Assembly (NCBI GenBank): GCA_023415715.1
Contig: JAEZJP010000179.1
Coordinates: 1-33,311, forward strand
Reading direction: 5' to 3'
Source of the DNA: Bacillota bacterium
GTDB taxonomy: Bacteria; Bacillota; Clostridia; Christensenellales; Aristaeellaceae
Length of the DNA stretch: 33,311 nucleotides
Position numbers and translations under genes: made by a program. This document shows positions 1 through 8,031 of the stretch, piece after piece. Under the pieces are notes generated by a model. It saw only the letters and a program-made list of their open reading frames with translations, was not told where the DNA came from and did no database searches. The number at the start of each line of letters is the position of its first letter. Position 1 is the first letter of the stretch.

Positions 1-149
1 GCTCCGGAATCGAGCGCCGCCGGTGGCGGATGAAGCGAGATAAAGGAGGCCGGCGAAACAAGCGATGCAAGCGGCAGCGCAGCAGCGCGCCGATTGAGCC
101 GGATGGTAGTGCGAACGGTAGTGAGCAATGCGCCGATTGAGCCAGATGG
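1..149 (-). repeat. Mosaic GC-rich intergenic repeat, copy A (partial at window edge)
   Basis: Read on the minus strand this stretch carries the same ordered words as copies B-D on the plus strand: CCATCTGGCTCAAT, CGCTGCTGCGCTGCCGC, CTTGTTTCGCCGGCC and CATCCGCCACCGGCGGCGCT. The CATCTGGCTCAATCGGCGC word occurs twice (T/C variant), so the copy is internally duplicated. Bases 48-106 match 27380-27438 perfectly in reverse orientation. The element probably continues left of base 1. It lies 3' of the portal gene. No open frame here looks like a gene. Confidence 0.75.
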
Positions 150-154
150 GCACT

Positions 155-264
155 TATGAATCGCCCGCCAGCTGCGGATATATAATTGTAGGGGCGATTA
201 TCAACCTCTTAACCGTACTCAGTATTCTGGCCGATGCATGCGGGCGATTCATAATCGCCCCTAC
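155..264. repeat. Nested palindromic element interrupting the region after the portal gene
   Basis: GTAGGGGCGATTAT (188-201) is the exact reverse complement of 251-264. TATGAATCGCCCG (155-167) is the exact reverse complement of 241-253, and GGGCGATT/AATCGCCC at 242-260 forms its own hairpin. This looks like a small dispersed palindromic element. On the minus strand a 12-codon frame, MSRQRQQPITKK, starts at 299 just after the portal stop and ends in a stop inside this element, as if a following phage gene had been cut by its insertion; that reading is inference. Confidence 0.6.
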
Positions 265-325
265 TTCTTGGTTATTGGTTGTTGCCTCTGACGTGACATG
301 TTCGTACCTAGCGCTGTACTATTCC

Positions 326-2263
326 TTACACTTCCCCGCCCATCTCCATCCCTTCCGGGGGCATTGCTTCATTACCCATTTCCCCTGCTCCACCCTGCAT
401 CATCTGTTCTTCCGGCACCTGCATCATCCGCCCCTCCGGTGCCGGCATCTGCTCTCCCTGCGCCGGCTGCATTTGTTCCTCCTGTGCCTGCCCCGACTGC
501 GAGGATCCCCCATTCCGCGCGGCCTTTTCATACTGCTCGTTGACCTTTTGCAGATTTTGAACCATTCCCGTCAACTGCTGGATCTTCTCCTGCTGCTGTT
601 TCAGCATTTCCATCGTCTGATCGTTTTGCTTCAGCACGGGCAGTATCTTTTCCTTGCCGTCCACATTCAGCAGTTCAAACAGTGTGGAAAGCGGAAAGAA
701 GGAGTTCGCCTGCGCCGCCATGGAATATGCCTGCAAAAACAGCTCGTTTTGGGCCTGCACCTGCAAGGGGTTGCGCTTTTGCACCTGAACCTGCACGGTA
801 TAGGGCGGCGGCGGCAGCGTGTTTCCCTTTTTGCCTGCGCCAAATAAATGCTCGGGGCTCATTTCCACTTCCCGCTGCTGCCCCAAACTGCCCACAATCA
901 GCGCCTTGCGCTTTTTATCATAAAACTGGGACATCAGCCACAGGATCTGTTTGACCATGTCCTTGAATCCCTGGTTCAGCACGTTGGTCCGCATCCGGCT
1001 TTGTTTGTTGCCGGCCTCCTGCAGGCTGTTGATGGCGCTGGCAGCCGTGACTCCGCCGGCGGTTTCGCCCCTTGTAAACTGGTTCTGGCCGCTGTCCATT
1101 TTCAAATCGGTCTGCATCTGCATCATCTGCTGCGTGACCATGCCGTTAAAAGGCGCGTGGGTCAGCCATTGCAGGTTCGCCCCGTCTATGTTGTCGCCTT
1201 CGATGATGTCCTTGGACCAGTCGGCCAGCGCATCCTTGTCGATACCGGAATTCCGCCGTATCAGCAGGCGGCCCTTGCTGGAAAAGCGCAGATTGACGTC
1301 AATGTAGTGGTTCAGGCGGTTGATGGTGCGCATCATGGGCGCCAGCTCCTGTATAAGCCCATCCCCGACCGGGAACCCCTCTATGGGCGTGAACACATCC
1401 ACCACGAATGGATACATGCCGTGCCTGTAAATATTCTCATGGATGGAAAGCAGCGCGCCGCCGGCGGCATAGGCCACGTTAATGGTGTACTGCTTGGTCT
1501 TCGCGTCGTACAGCCTGTACCAGTACTCGATCAGCATGGCCCGGGCTTCTTCCGAAGTATCCGCATCCTCCTGGGCCATCAGCACGCCGACGCCCTCGTG
1601 CAGCCCGTCCTCCGGGCGGATGTAGGGCGCCTGCATGGGGTAATGGGCGGCATACCAGCTTACAGGATGCCAGGATACCTTCATCAGCGCCCTGGCGTCC
1701 TGGATGTCCTCCGCCAGCGGATCCCACAAAAAGGACTCCACGGGATACCGGATCACGGCGATATTTCCCTTCCCGTAGTCCATGTCCGGATCCCAGGCGA
1801 TTTGTGTGACTGCAGTGCCCGTGCCGATAAAGTCTTCCACGCGCCGCTTGTAGAAGGTTTCAAACTCATTTGCAGCGAGCACGAACCGCAGCGCGTCGTT
1901 CATGTCCTCCGAAACCGCCGTAAGGTCTGGGCGCTCCGGCTTCAGCACGGCTTCCGGCATGTTGTCAATCTGGTCGGCCACGCAGTTGTTGAAGGTGCTC
2001 TTCAGCGTCTGAAGCTGCAGCGTAGGTTCCATCCTTGTACTCTCCACGCCGTTTGTCTTTTCTTTGACCTCAAAGGCGTCTTGCTTCGGGTCCTGCAGGA
2101 GGATGATCTTGCGGGATTCCTTGGCCCGGTCGTGGATCTCCCGGCAGCCCTGTGTGAAGGCTCCCAGCCGGTCGTAGATCTCGTTTAGAAGGTTTTTCTG
2201 CGCAGAATTCAGCGGCTGGTCAGATATAGCAATATCAGCCGCCTTTTGTGCTCCTGGTTCCAT
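326..2263 (-). CDS. Phage portal protein (P22-like)
   Basis: The 645-residue product looks like a portal protein, the dodecameric ring at the phage head vertex through which DNA is pumped and to which the terminase docks. The N-terminal half contains the P22-type segment with residues such as YPVESFLWDPLAEDIQDARA, and a long helical region near residues 280-430 precedes a coiled-coil and Gln/Met/Pro-rich tail (about residues 540-645). The length fits the family. The start ATG overlaps the terminase stop by one base (TAATG) behind GAAGGGAGAG, which implies translational coupling. The gene order terS-terL-portal is standard for tailed phages, and it supports the call independently. No capsid or scaffold gene follows before the repeats at 1-264, so this is a fragment of a prophage, though the frame is intact. 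The assignment rests on recognised sequence character and context, not on a search. Confidence 0.85.
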   Translation of the reverse strand: MEPGAQKAADIAISDQPLNSAQKNLLNEIYDRLGAFTQGCREIHDRAKESRKIILLQDPKQDAFEVKEKTNGVESTRMEPTLQLQTLKSTFNNCVADQIDNMPEAVLKPERPDLTAVSEDMNDALRFVLAANEFETFYKRRVEDFIGTGTAVTQIAWDPDMDYGKGNIAVIRYPVESFLWDPLAEDIQDARALMKVSWHPVSWYAAHYPMQAPYIRPEDGLHEGVGVLMAQEDADTSEEARAMLIEYWYRLYDAKTKQYTINVAYAAGGALLSIHENIYRHGMYPFVVDVFTPIEGFPVGDGLIQELAPMMRTINRLNHYIDVNLRFSSKGRLLIRRNSGIDKDALADWSKDIIEGDNIDGANLQWLTHAPFNGMVTQQMMQMQTDLKMDSGQNQFTRGETAGGVTAASAINSLQEAGNKQSRMRTNVLNQGFKDMVKQILWLMSQFYDKKRKALIVGSLGQQREVEMSPEHLFGAGKKGNTLPPPPYTVQVQVQKRNPLQVQAQNELFLQAYSMAAQANSFFPLSTLFELLNVDGKEKILPVLKQNDQTMEMLKQQQEKIQQLTGMVQNLQKVNEQYEKAARNGGSSQSGQAQEEQMQPAQGEQMPAPEGRMMQVPEEQMMQGGAGEMGNEAMPPEGMEMGGEV

Positions 2264-3678
2264 TATGATCTCTCCCTTCTTGTATAGGGGCTGAACGGTT
2301 TGGTCTGATCCTTGTCAAACTGCCTTACTGGCGCCGTTCTGGACAAAAGAAAGTAGCGCGTATCGTCATAGGTGTGGTCCTCGGCATCCGTGTCCACATC
2401 CTCCACGCGCCGCTTGTCATAGGGCAAAATCGGTACGGTGCGTATCCAGTCCCGGCAGGTATCAAAAATATAAATTGCGGCTTTACCCGCTGTGTCAAAA
2501 CGCAGCCGCTCGTGCAGCGCCGCCTTGCCGGCCAGGCGCGTGTTGTCGCCAGGTCTGAAATACACACCCTTCAGCCTTTCTGTGGGCTCCATCTGCTGGG
2601 CCACCGAATCGCCCCGGCTGCGGTCGAAGATGGATGGGTCCGCCACCCGGTCGATGGGAATGTTGTCGCTTAGCTCCGCTTCTTCCCGCAAGATGATCCC
2701 TTCCGCGATCTGACGCGGCGTAAGCTTCAATCCCGTGTTTGGATGATTTGTATCGCACCCGTACCACTCCCTATACCTGTACGCCGTACCGTCCGGCGAG
2801 ACCGCCCACCAGCCGCAGCTGAAAGGCTTTGAGTACCCAAAGTCAAAAGAAAACACCCGCGCCCAGTTGGGCGGGATGTTGAAGGGCTCGATGATATGTG
2901 TCCTTATCCGTGTTTTGTAACCAACCGGGTCGTTTACGATATCCGGGAAAGCCTGGCCCTCGAACGCGTCCCAGTCGCCGTATAAAAGCGCCCGGCGCAG
3001 GTTCGGATCCTTGCGCTCCAGCTCGTAAATGTAATCCTTGGTGATGTGCGGGTTGTCGGTTGGCAATGCCGGTATGTACTGGGTGGTGAACAGCTTGCTT
3101 TCATGCAGTGCCTCCGACCTGATCTCATGCATGACCATCTCATAATACGGCCCTGCGTCCACAAAGTAAGCTTTGACCCAGCCGTGGCCTATGTTGCCGG
3201 GGTTGGAGGAGGAGCGCACCACCGGCACTAACCCCAGCGCCTTTTTGGCACGCAGCCGTGTTTTAATGAACTCGTATATCTCCCTCTCGAAGCTTGTCAG
3301 CTCGTCAAAGTACAGCCAGTGGATTTCCGCGCCGGCGTAGGCGTACATGTCCGCCACGCTGGCACAATGCCGGAAGCATATCTTCGATCCGTTGCATACA
3401 GCCATCTCGTGCCGCCCCACATTGTAGGCGGCAACCTCCCGGGGGTAGGATGCCAGCGCCTCCGCAATGATGGTATCCTCCAACTCCCGGTAGGTGCGCC
3501 GGAAGATGTACGCCCTCGACTTGGGATACTTCAAGCACCTGGCCAGCGCGTCCATCACGATGGCTTTGGATTTTCCGCCCCCCGCCGCGCCGCCGTACAG
3601 CACTTCGTTGGCGGCCGACTCATGAAATAGCCACTGCTTTTGGGTGGGGGCATAATCGATCTCGACGACGTATGACAT
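2263..3678 (-). CDS. terL: Phage terminase large subunit
   Basis: This is the packaging motor ATPase and headful/cos nuclease. The Walker A motif GGAAGGGKS lies at about residues 29-37 and the Walker B LYFDE at about 120, followed by the coupling segment with SSSNPGNIGHGW. The C-terminal RNase H-like nuclease shows FSFDFGYSKPF, a central DRVADPSIFD and a final DAEDHTYDDTRYF, which together supply acidic metal ligands. Length (471 residues from this start) is normal for a Terminase_6-type protein. The frame stays open to an ATG at 3723, but that has no ribosome binding site, while the ATG at 3678 has GGAAGGAG about 13 bases upstream; this spacing is long, so the start is uncertain. The stop overlaps the portal start. 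ATPase and nuclease motifs are complete, so the gene may still encode active protein. Confidence 0.93.
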   Translation of the reverse strand: MSYVVEIDYAPTQKQWLFHESAANEVLYGGAAGGGKSKAIVMDALARCLKYPKSRAYIFRRTYRELEDTIIAEALASYPREVAAYNVGRHEMAVCNGSKICFRHCASVADMYAYAGAEIHWLYFDELTSFEREIYEFIKTRLRAKKALGLVPVVRSSSNPGNIGHGWVKAYFVDAGPYYEMVMHEIRSEALHESKLFTTQYIPALPTDNPHITKDYIYELERKDPNLRRALLYGDWDAFEGQAFPDIVNDPVGYKTRIRTHIIEPFNIPPNWARVFSFDFGYSKPFSCGWWAVSPDGTAYRYREWYGCDTNHPNTGLKLTPRQIAEGIILREEAELSDNIPIDRVADPSIFDRSRGDSVAQQMEPTERLKGVYFRPGDNTRLAGKAALHERLRFDTAGKAAIYIFDTCRDWIRTVPILPYDKRRVEDVDTDAEDHTYDDTRYFLLSRTAPVRQFDKDQTKPFSPYTRRERS

Positions 3679-3784
3679 GTGGAATGGAAAACTCCTTCCA
3701 GTCTTTTGATTTTCAACAAGCATTTGACAACGAATAATGGCAGAACAAATATGTTATCCTGACTCGGATGCGCGGCAAGCCCAA

Positions 3785-3834
3785 AAGGCTTCCCCTTCGA
3801 GGGGAAGCTGGCGACGAAGTCGACTGATGAGGTG
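3785..3834. repeat. Hairpin repeat between the two terminase genes
   Basis: GCTTCCCC and GGGGAAGC form a tight hairpin with a TTCGA-type loop, followed by GGCGACGAAGTCGACTGATGAGG. This resembles the common dispersed intergenic element of clostridial genomes that reads roughly GGCTCCCC, GGGGAGCTG, GCGAAGCCGACTGAGGGG; the family resemblance is from memory. Its presence between terS and terL, which normally sit close together, suggests later insertion into the phage fragment. Confidence 0.55.
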
Positions 3835-3846
3835 TTTACGCTTTAC

Positions 3847-4248
3847 TCATTCCCCATCCTCATCCTTTTCCTCGTCCGGCACCGTTTTTTTCGGCATCCC
3901 CGGTTCCGGCATGCCCCCCGTGAAATTCACCACGATTTGGGCCGCCCCCGTAGATTCCTGCTGGGCCGCATAGCGCAGAAGTGTCGTGGCTGCGTTGGCG
4001 CCAAGCCTTTTGTCGTCGGCCTCCAGAAGTGTTTTTAAAAACAACAGCGCCTGCGGCCGGAGTTCCGACAGCCATTTGTTGCATTCCTCCGCGCACACGG
4101 CCTGGAACGCCGGCTTCCGCTTCCAGTTCAGAACCGTATCTTCCGGCTTGCCCACCATTTCGGCCGTTTCCTTAACCGAGTACCCCTGCCCCAGCAGCAT
4201 GGCGGCCTGCCGCATTTTGGAATTCAACGCGGTTTTCTTCGCAGGCAA
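3847..4248 (-). CDS. terS: Probable phage terminase small subunit (HTH)
   Basis: The predicted 133-residue protein has a helix-turn-helix near the N-terminus (about residues 8-40, GYSVKETAEMVGKPEDTVLNW) and a helical middle (ECNKWLSELRPQALLFLKTLLE), then a Pro/acidic tail ending DEEKDEDGE. This is the build of DNA-recognising small terminase subunits, which select the phage genome for packaging by the large subunit encoded next. The frame extends to an ATG at 4332, but that extension lies partly in sequence shared with repeat copy C and reads as low-quality protein. I chose the TTG at 4248 because AGGGGTGG sits just upstream. Homologs are poorly conserved, so the identification leans on the adjacent terL. 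Could also be a phage HTH regulator. Confidence 0.68.
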   Translation of the reverse strand: MPAKKTALNSKMRQAAMLLGQGYSVKETAEMVGKPEDTVLNWKRKPAFQAVCAEECNKWLSELRPQALLFLKTLLEADDKRLGANAATTLLRYAAQQESTGAAQIVVNFTGGMPEPGMPKKTVPDEEKDEDGE

Positions 4249-4281
4249 CCTACCACCCCTATCTTTCTCCCATAACTGCGC

Positions 4282-4650
4282 CCCGGCCCCGCCGCACCAT
4301 ACATGGAGCGCTCCCGCTGCCTGGATATACATGCTCCCGGCAGCCCCCGCAAAATTGTGAGTAAAAAAAAAGACTACCGTCCATCTGGCTCAATAGTCGC
4401 GGAGCTGCGCTCCGTTTACAACCCCGACGGCTCAATCGTCGCATCGCTTCGCTGCCGCTCGCGCTGCTCGTTTCGCTCGTTTCCTCCGCTTCGCTTCATC
4501 CGCCACAGGCGGCGCTCAGCTTCGGAACCCGTTTCGCCAGCCTCCTCCACACCGCCCTTATCTGCCACAGGCAGGGGCGGTGTTGCGTTGCCTTGTACGC
4601 TATTATCCTACCATATGCAAAACCGGAAATACAAGGAAACCAGCAACAAC
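4282..4650 (+). repeat. Mosaic GC-rich intergenic repeat, copy B
   Basis: The left part (CCCCGGCCCCGCCGCACCATA, then GCCTGGATATA) aligns with the left part of copy C at 9447. The core has CCATCTGGCTCAAT, CATCGCTTCGCTGCCGCT and CATCCGCCACAGGCGGCGCT. GCTTCGGAACCCGTTTCGCC (from 4519) is identical to copy C at 9796. An internal hairpin ACACCGCCC/GGGCGGTGT spans 4549-4583 and could end transcripts of the minus-strand gene at 4691. The right end carries AAAACCGGAAATACAAGGAA, shared with copies C and D. Open frames inside are hairpin-rich artefacts. This fills the gap between terS and the Lgt-like gene. Confidence 0.75.
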
Positions 4651-4690
4651 CTTTTAACTTTTTCTCCATAACTGCAACAAGCATTCGTAC

Positions 4691-5644
4691 TTATGCGATT
4701 GACGATTTTACTTCCTTCATAGATTCAACAATCATCAAACGCAGTCCGGTACCTGCCATGATGATCAGCGAAAGCGCCATGGCCGCGTAGCTTGCGGCGG
4801 CCGGTATATCGGTTTTATCCAGCACAAATTCCACACCTATGCAGATGCCCGTGCAAATCACGTAAATTCCAATGGACGCAAGGGTATAAACAAGGCTCAT
4901 ATCACCCTTGTGACGCCGGAATATACTTTCGATCAGGATTGAAAAGGCGATCAGCACGGCAAAAAGCTGTTGTACACGCACAAATCCCCATCGAATGGAT
5001 TCGGCGCGGAGGCTTTCCAAAATTACCTGAGACAGGCAGATCAGCAGCAATGCCACCCGCACCCTGTCGCCTGATTTCGGAAACCTGCGAACCAGGGTAT
5101 ACAGGCAAATGAACAATGCAAAAAAGGCTTCCAGAACGAAAACGGCAAGATACCACTCACCGTATTCATTTTTTACAGCAAGCGGGAAAAAGTGCAATGC
5201 TTCATTTTCGATATAGGGGCCGTCTCCAAAATGCATAAAGTATTCCCCCAAGCGGGCCACGGCAATCATGAGCAAGCCGGCAGGTGTCACCGCATCCAAA
5301 ACAGATGCTGCACACTGCTTTGTCAGCCTGGCGCACAATAAACCTGATAGCCATCCTCCCAGCAGCGCGCCTGTGAATGCATAGCCTTTCAAAAGCGGAC
5401 TCCATAAGAAACTCAATCCATGCGTGGAATACAGGTATGAAATTTGAACAAGAAAATAAAATACCCTTGCGCCAAAAACCGCCAGCGGGAGAGCAAAGGC
5501 CATATAGATAGGTATGGTTTTCTGCTTTAGGTTAAGGTGCCGGGCAGAAGCAAATCCAGTAATCGTGCTTATAAACAGTCCGGCTGCCAGGCAGGCAAGG
5601 TACGGGAGAAGCCCATCGTTCAACATCTTTGCAAGAGAAGTCAT
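4691..5644 (-). CDS. Lgt-like (prolipoprotein diacylglyceryl transferase family) membrane protein
   Basis: The 317-residue protein has about seven to eight hydrophobic helices. It resembles Lgt, which moves diacylglycerol from phosphatidylglycerol to the lipobox cysteine of prolipoproteins. Recognisable parts are GARVFYFLV, a GYAFTGALLGGWLSG segment where Lgt has its HGG-G-GG region, PAGLLMIAVARLGEYF where Lgt has the R-x-GNF-x-N-x-E signature, and a late ESLRAES. The signature Arg is kept, but by eye the Asn and Glu residues that follow it are not, and the His of HGG is replaced. It may therefore be a diverged paralog with another substrate, or inactive. Its start overlaps the stop of the glycosidase gene upstream by four bases (ATGA), so the two are one transcript and probably one pathway. 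Confidence 0.6.
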   Translation of the reverse strand: MTSLAKMLNDGLLPYLACLAAGLFISTITGFASARHLNLKQKTIPIYMAFALPLAVFGARVFYFLVQISYLYSTHGLSFLWSPLLKGYAFTGALLGGWLSGLLCARLTKQCAASVLDAVTPAGLLMIAVARLGEYFMHFGDGPYIENEALHFFPLAVKNEYGEWYLAVFVLEAFFALFICLYTLVRRFPKSGDRVRVALLLICLSQVILESLRAESIRWGFVRVQQLFAVLIAFSILIESIFRRHKGDMSLVYTLASIGIYVICTGICIGVEFVLDKTDIPAAASYAAMALSLIIMAGTGLRLMIVESMKEVKSSIA

Positions 5645-6534
5645 TTTTTGTTTTCCTCCGGCGGTATGTATGCGCTGGCAAAATAGATGATGTCATTGAT
5701 GTCACGGTGATTTGAGTTGCCGGGGGCATTGATTTTTTTATCGCGGAAGATCAAGGCTGATGAGTACCCGCCGTCCAGGTTATAGGCATTTTTAACGTTG
5801 AAGCTTGCGGCCAGCTGCGCAAACTCCGGCAGTGTCAACCCCTTTGAATTCCGTTCCAGCGGGCCTTCCGTAACAATGCACAAATATTCCAGGGGTCCCA
5901 ATTGAGCTATCAATACCCGCTGGCGAGCTTCAAATGCCGCGTCGTTTCTGTCTGCAAACTTCTGGGCGGCCATGCCATCTACCACAAGGGCAGGCCCGAA
6001 ATTGAAGCTGTTGATAATGCGCATATCTTTATAAGCTGCCAGTTTTTCAGCGGTAGCTGAAACAACAATATGGAAGTCACCATTTTCATCAATCAAAAGC
6101 GTGTCCCTCGGTGCGGGGGGGAGGTTTCGGTACATTTCCCCCTGCCTGATCAGATATCCGTCAGAAATGTAGCTGAAGTAGTCGCCATTGATGGCAAGAA
6201 TCGCATTGACGCGCTTTGCCAATGCTGTGCTGGGCATGCACCTGCCGGATTGAAAGCTGCCCGCCGCTGCGGTCCGGAGCTGGGACGCGTTTGACAAAGT
6301 CACATGCGCAGCCCAATACGGCGTACCAAAGGCATATCCATTTTCCAGCTTTACGCGGATGGATTCATCCTTGTATTCCGTATCGCTCCTATATCCATCC
6401 GCCTGGGCGGGCATACCACCGGTCAAATCTATGGGAAGTGATACGATATCGGCATATCCAATGGGAATGGCTGTCAGGCAGCATAGGATGGCAGCGAGAA
6501 TGAAGATCATAAAAACCCGACGTTTGATTCGCAT
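5641..6534 (-). CDS. Exported phosphodiester glycosidase (NAGPA/DUF2233 family)
   Basis: A basic N-terminus and hydrophobic stretch (about residues 6-28) form a signal peptide or anchor, so the enzyme works outside the membrane. The NAGPA fold is indicated by ILAINGDYFS in the middle and NAYNLDGGYSSALIF near the C-terminus; the family hydrolyses sugar phosphodiesters, as human uncovering enzyme and bacterial YigE-type proteins do. The frame opens at 6567, but the ATG at 6534 has GGAGGGG in ideal position, giving 297 residues. It is the first gene of a two-gene unit with the Lgt-like protein, which would fit action on a lipid- or wall-linked sugar phosphate. The substrate cannot be told from sequence. 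Confidence 0.8.
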   Translation of the reverse strand: MRIKRRVFMIFILAAILCCLTAIPIGYADIVSLPIDLTGGMPAQADGYRSDTEYKDESIRVKLENGYAFGTPYWAAHVTLSNASQLRTAAAGSFQSGRCMPSTALAKRVNAILAINGDYFSYISDGYLIRQGEMYRNLPPAPRDTLLIDENGDFHIVVSATAEKLAAYKDMRIINSFNFGPALVVDGMAAQKFADRNDAAFEARQRVLIAQLGPLEYLCIVTEGPLERNSKGLTLPEFAQLAASFNVKNAYNLDGGYSSALIFRDKKINAPGNSNHRDINDIIYFASAYIPPEENKK

Positions 6535-6707
6535 AAAAACCCCTCCGGATAAAAAGGATATGCGCAAAACAGCTTATAATAATCCTGGTAATGATAATTC
6601 CTATTTTCTTCCTGCCGCGCCACATTTTTATCATTCATTGTACATATGATGAAAACAAATATATGTTGGCTCAAATTGAAAATGAAACGATGCGGAGGGA
6701 ATCATAA

Positions 6708-7820
6708 GTGCCGGTAACATTCAGTATCCGTCATACAGCCAGGTATTGTCTTTTTCTATTCATGTTCGTCATGATGATGCTTTTTTGTTTTTCCTGTTTG
6801 GCAGAGCCGGCTGCTATTCCCGAATCAGGAGCAACCGTAAATTTATACGAAAGCAGCGTAAGCATTTCCGATGGTGTATTGGATGCAAGCGGAATAGCCA
6901 TCAGCGATACTGCGAAGCTGAAGGATATGCTGAAGCTTAATCCGGATATCAAAAAAGTGAAGCTTACTGGCTGCGGCCTAACCCTCGCGCAGATGAAAGA
7001 CCTGCGTTTGGGCTTTCCGGAAATTAATTTTAGCTGGAGCCTTACCATATATAATCTGAGCGTGAACAGCGGCGACACCTTTATCGACCTGGGCAGGAAG
7101 CGCATCTCGAATGTGGAGGAGTTCAAGGATTTCCTTGATTGCTTCCCAAGCCTCACGAAAGTCGATATGTACAACAGCTGGCTCAAACGCGCCCAGCTGG
7201 ATGAACTGTACAACCGTTATCCGAACATTCGCTTTGGCTGGACGCTTCACATTTTTGAGCATACCGTCCGCACGGATGTCACCGCCTTTTCCACGCTGCA
7301 CAACAACAGGTGCCCAACCCATTCCAGCGAGGCGTTTGAGCAGCTCAAGTACTGCCGCGATTTGGCGGCGCTGGATCTTGGGCATAACTGTATTCAGGAT
7401 ATTTCCTTTCTCAGGAATTTTCCCAAGCTCAAAGTGCTGATCCTTGCCTGCAATTATGTTACCGATGTTTCTGTTTTGGCGGAATTAAAGGATCTGGAGT
7501 ATGTGGAACTGTTTAAAAACAGGATCACGGATATTTCGCCCATGGCGAACCATGAAAAGCTGCTGGATCTGAATATCTGCTTCAACAAGATCACAGATGT
7601 CTCCATGCTTTCCTCCAATACAAACCTTCAAAGGCTCTGGATGTATCACAACAAGCTGACGGATGAACAAAACCTGGCCATGCGCAAAGCACTGCCAAAC
7701 TGCAAGGTGGATTTTACATCGTATTCCACATTGGGCGGCTGGCGCGAGCACCCCAGGTTTTTTGCCCTCCACGAATTTTTCAGGTCCAGGGTTTTTAAGC
7801 CATTTGATAAAGCAGAATAG
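6708..7820 (+). CDS. Exported leucine-rich-repeat protein
   Basis: The 370-residue protein begins with a signal peptide (about residues 1-32, rich in Phe/Met). The N-terminal half has degenerate repeats that end in FPEINFSWSLTIY and YPNIRFGWTLHIF, and from about residue 215 there are five canonical internalin-type repeats of about 22 residues (LAALDLGHNCIQDISFLRNF, LKVLILACNYVTDVSVLAEL, LEYVELFKNRITDISPMANH and so on). Such proteins bind protein or glycan ligands at the cell surface. No LPxTG, SLH or clear lipobox is visible, so it may be released or held by partners. GTG is the start, with GGAGGG eight bases upstream. It is divergent from the glycosidase gene and ends at a strong terminator, so it is monocistronic. 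Confidence 0.82.
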   Translation: MPVTFSIRHTARYCLFLFMFVMMMLFCFSCLAEPAAIPESGATVNLYESSVSISDGVLDASGIAISDTAKLKDMLKLNPDIKKVKLTGCGLTLAQMKDLRLGFPEINFSWSLTIYNLSVNSGDTFIDLGRKRISNVEEFKDFLDCFPSLTKVDMYNSWLKRAQLDELYNRYPNIRFGWTLHIFEHTVRTDVTAFSTLHNNRCPTHSSEAFEQLKYCRDLAALDLGHNCIQDISFLRNFPKLKVLILACNYVTDVSVLAELKDLEYVELFKNRITDISPMANHEKLLDLNICFNKITDVSMLSSNTNLQRLWMYHNKLTDEQNLAMRKALPNCKVDFTSYSTLGGWREHPRFFALHEFFRSRVFKPFDKAE

Positions 7821-7829
7821 CTAGTCAAA

Positions 7830-7873
7830 GGGGCTGTCTTAAAGCGAGTGATTCGTAGCGAGACAGCCCCCTT
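7830..7873 (+). terminator. Intrinsic terminator after the LRR gene (repeat type)
   Basis: GGGGCTGTCT (7830-7839) pairs perfectly with AGACAGCCCC (7861-7870), and CTTAT follows. The 21-base loop region is related to that of the terminator at 32209-32256 (18 of 22 bases by eye), so the two belong to one dispersed family. Confidence 0.8.
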
Positions 7874-8031
7874 ATAAAATTCATAACATTTGCTAATGGC
7901 CCTTGACGGTAACGGTTTTGAAATCCTTGGCATTTACGAAAATGCTTGACGGTACAAGGTATATCTACCACCTGATTTCTTCCGCCGTCAATGATAGAAA
8001 CAATTTCCCCTGCAGGTTACGCACTAAAACA

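Noticed and set aside
848..2188. Long plus-strand open frame (446 codons) opposite the portal gene
   Set aside because: It is antisense to an intact portal gene, His/Leu-rich without a recognisable domain, and arises from codon bias on the other strand.
4249..4332. N-terminal extension of the small terminase to an ATG at 4332
   Set aside because: The extension overlaps sequence shared with repeat copy C, while the TTG at 4248 has a good ribosome binding site and begins the protein-like part.
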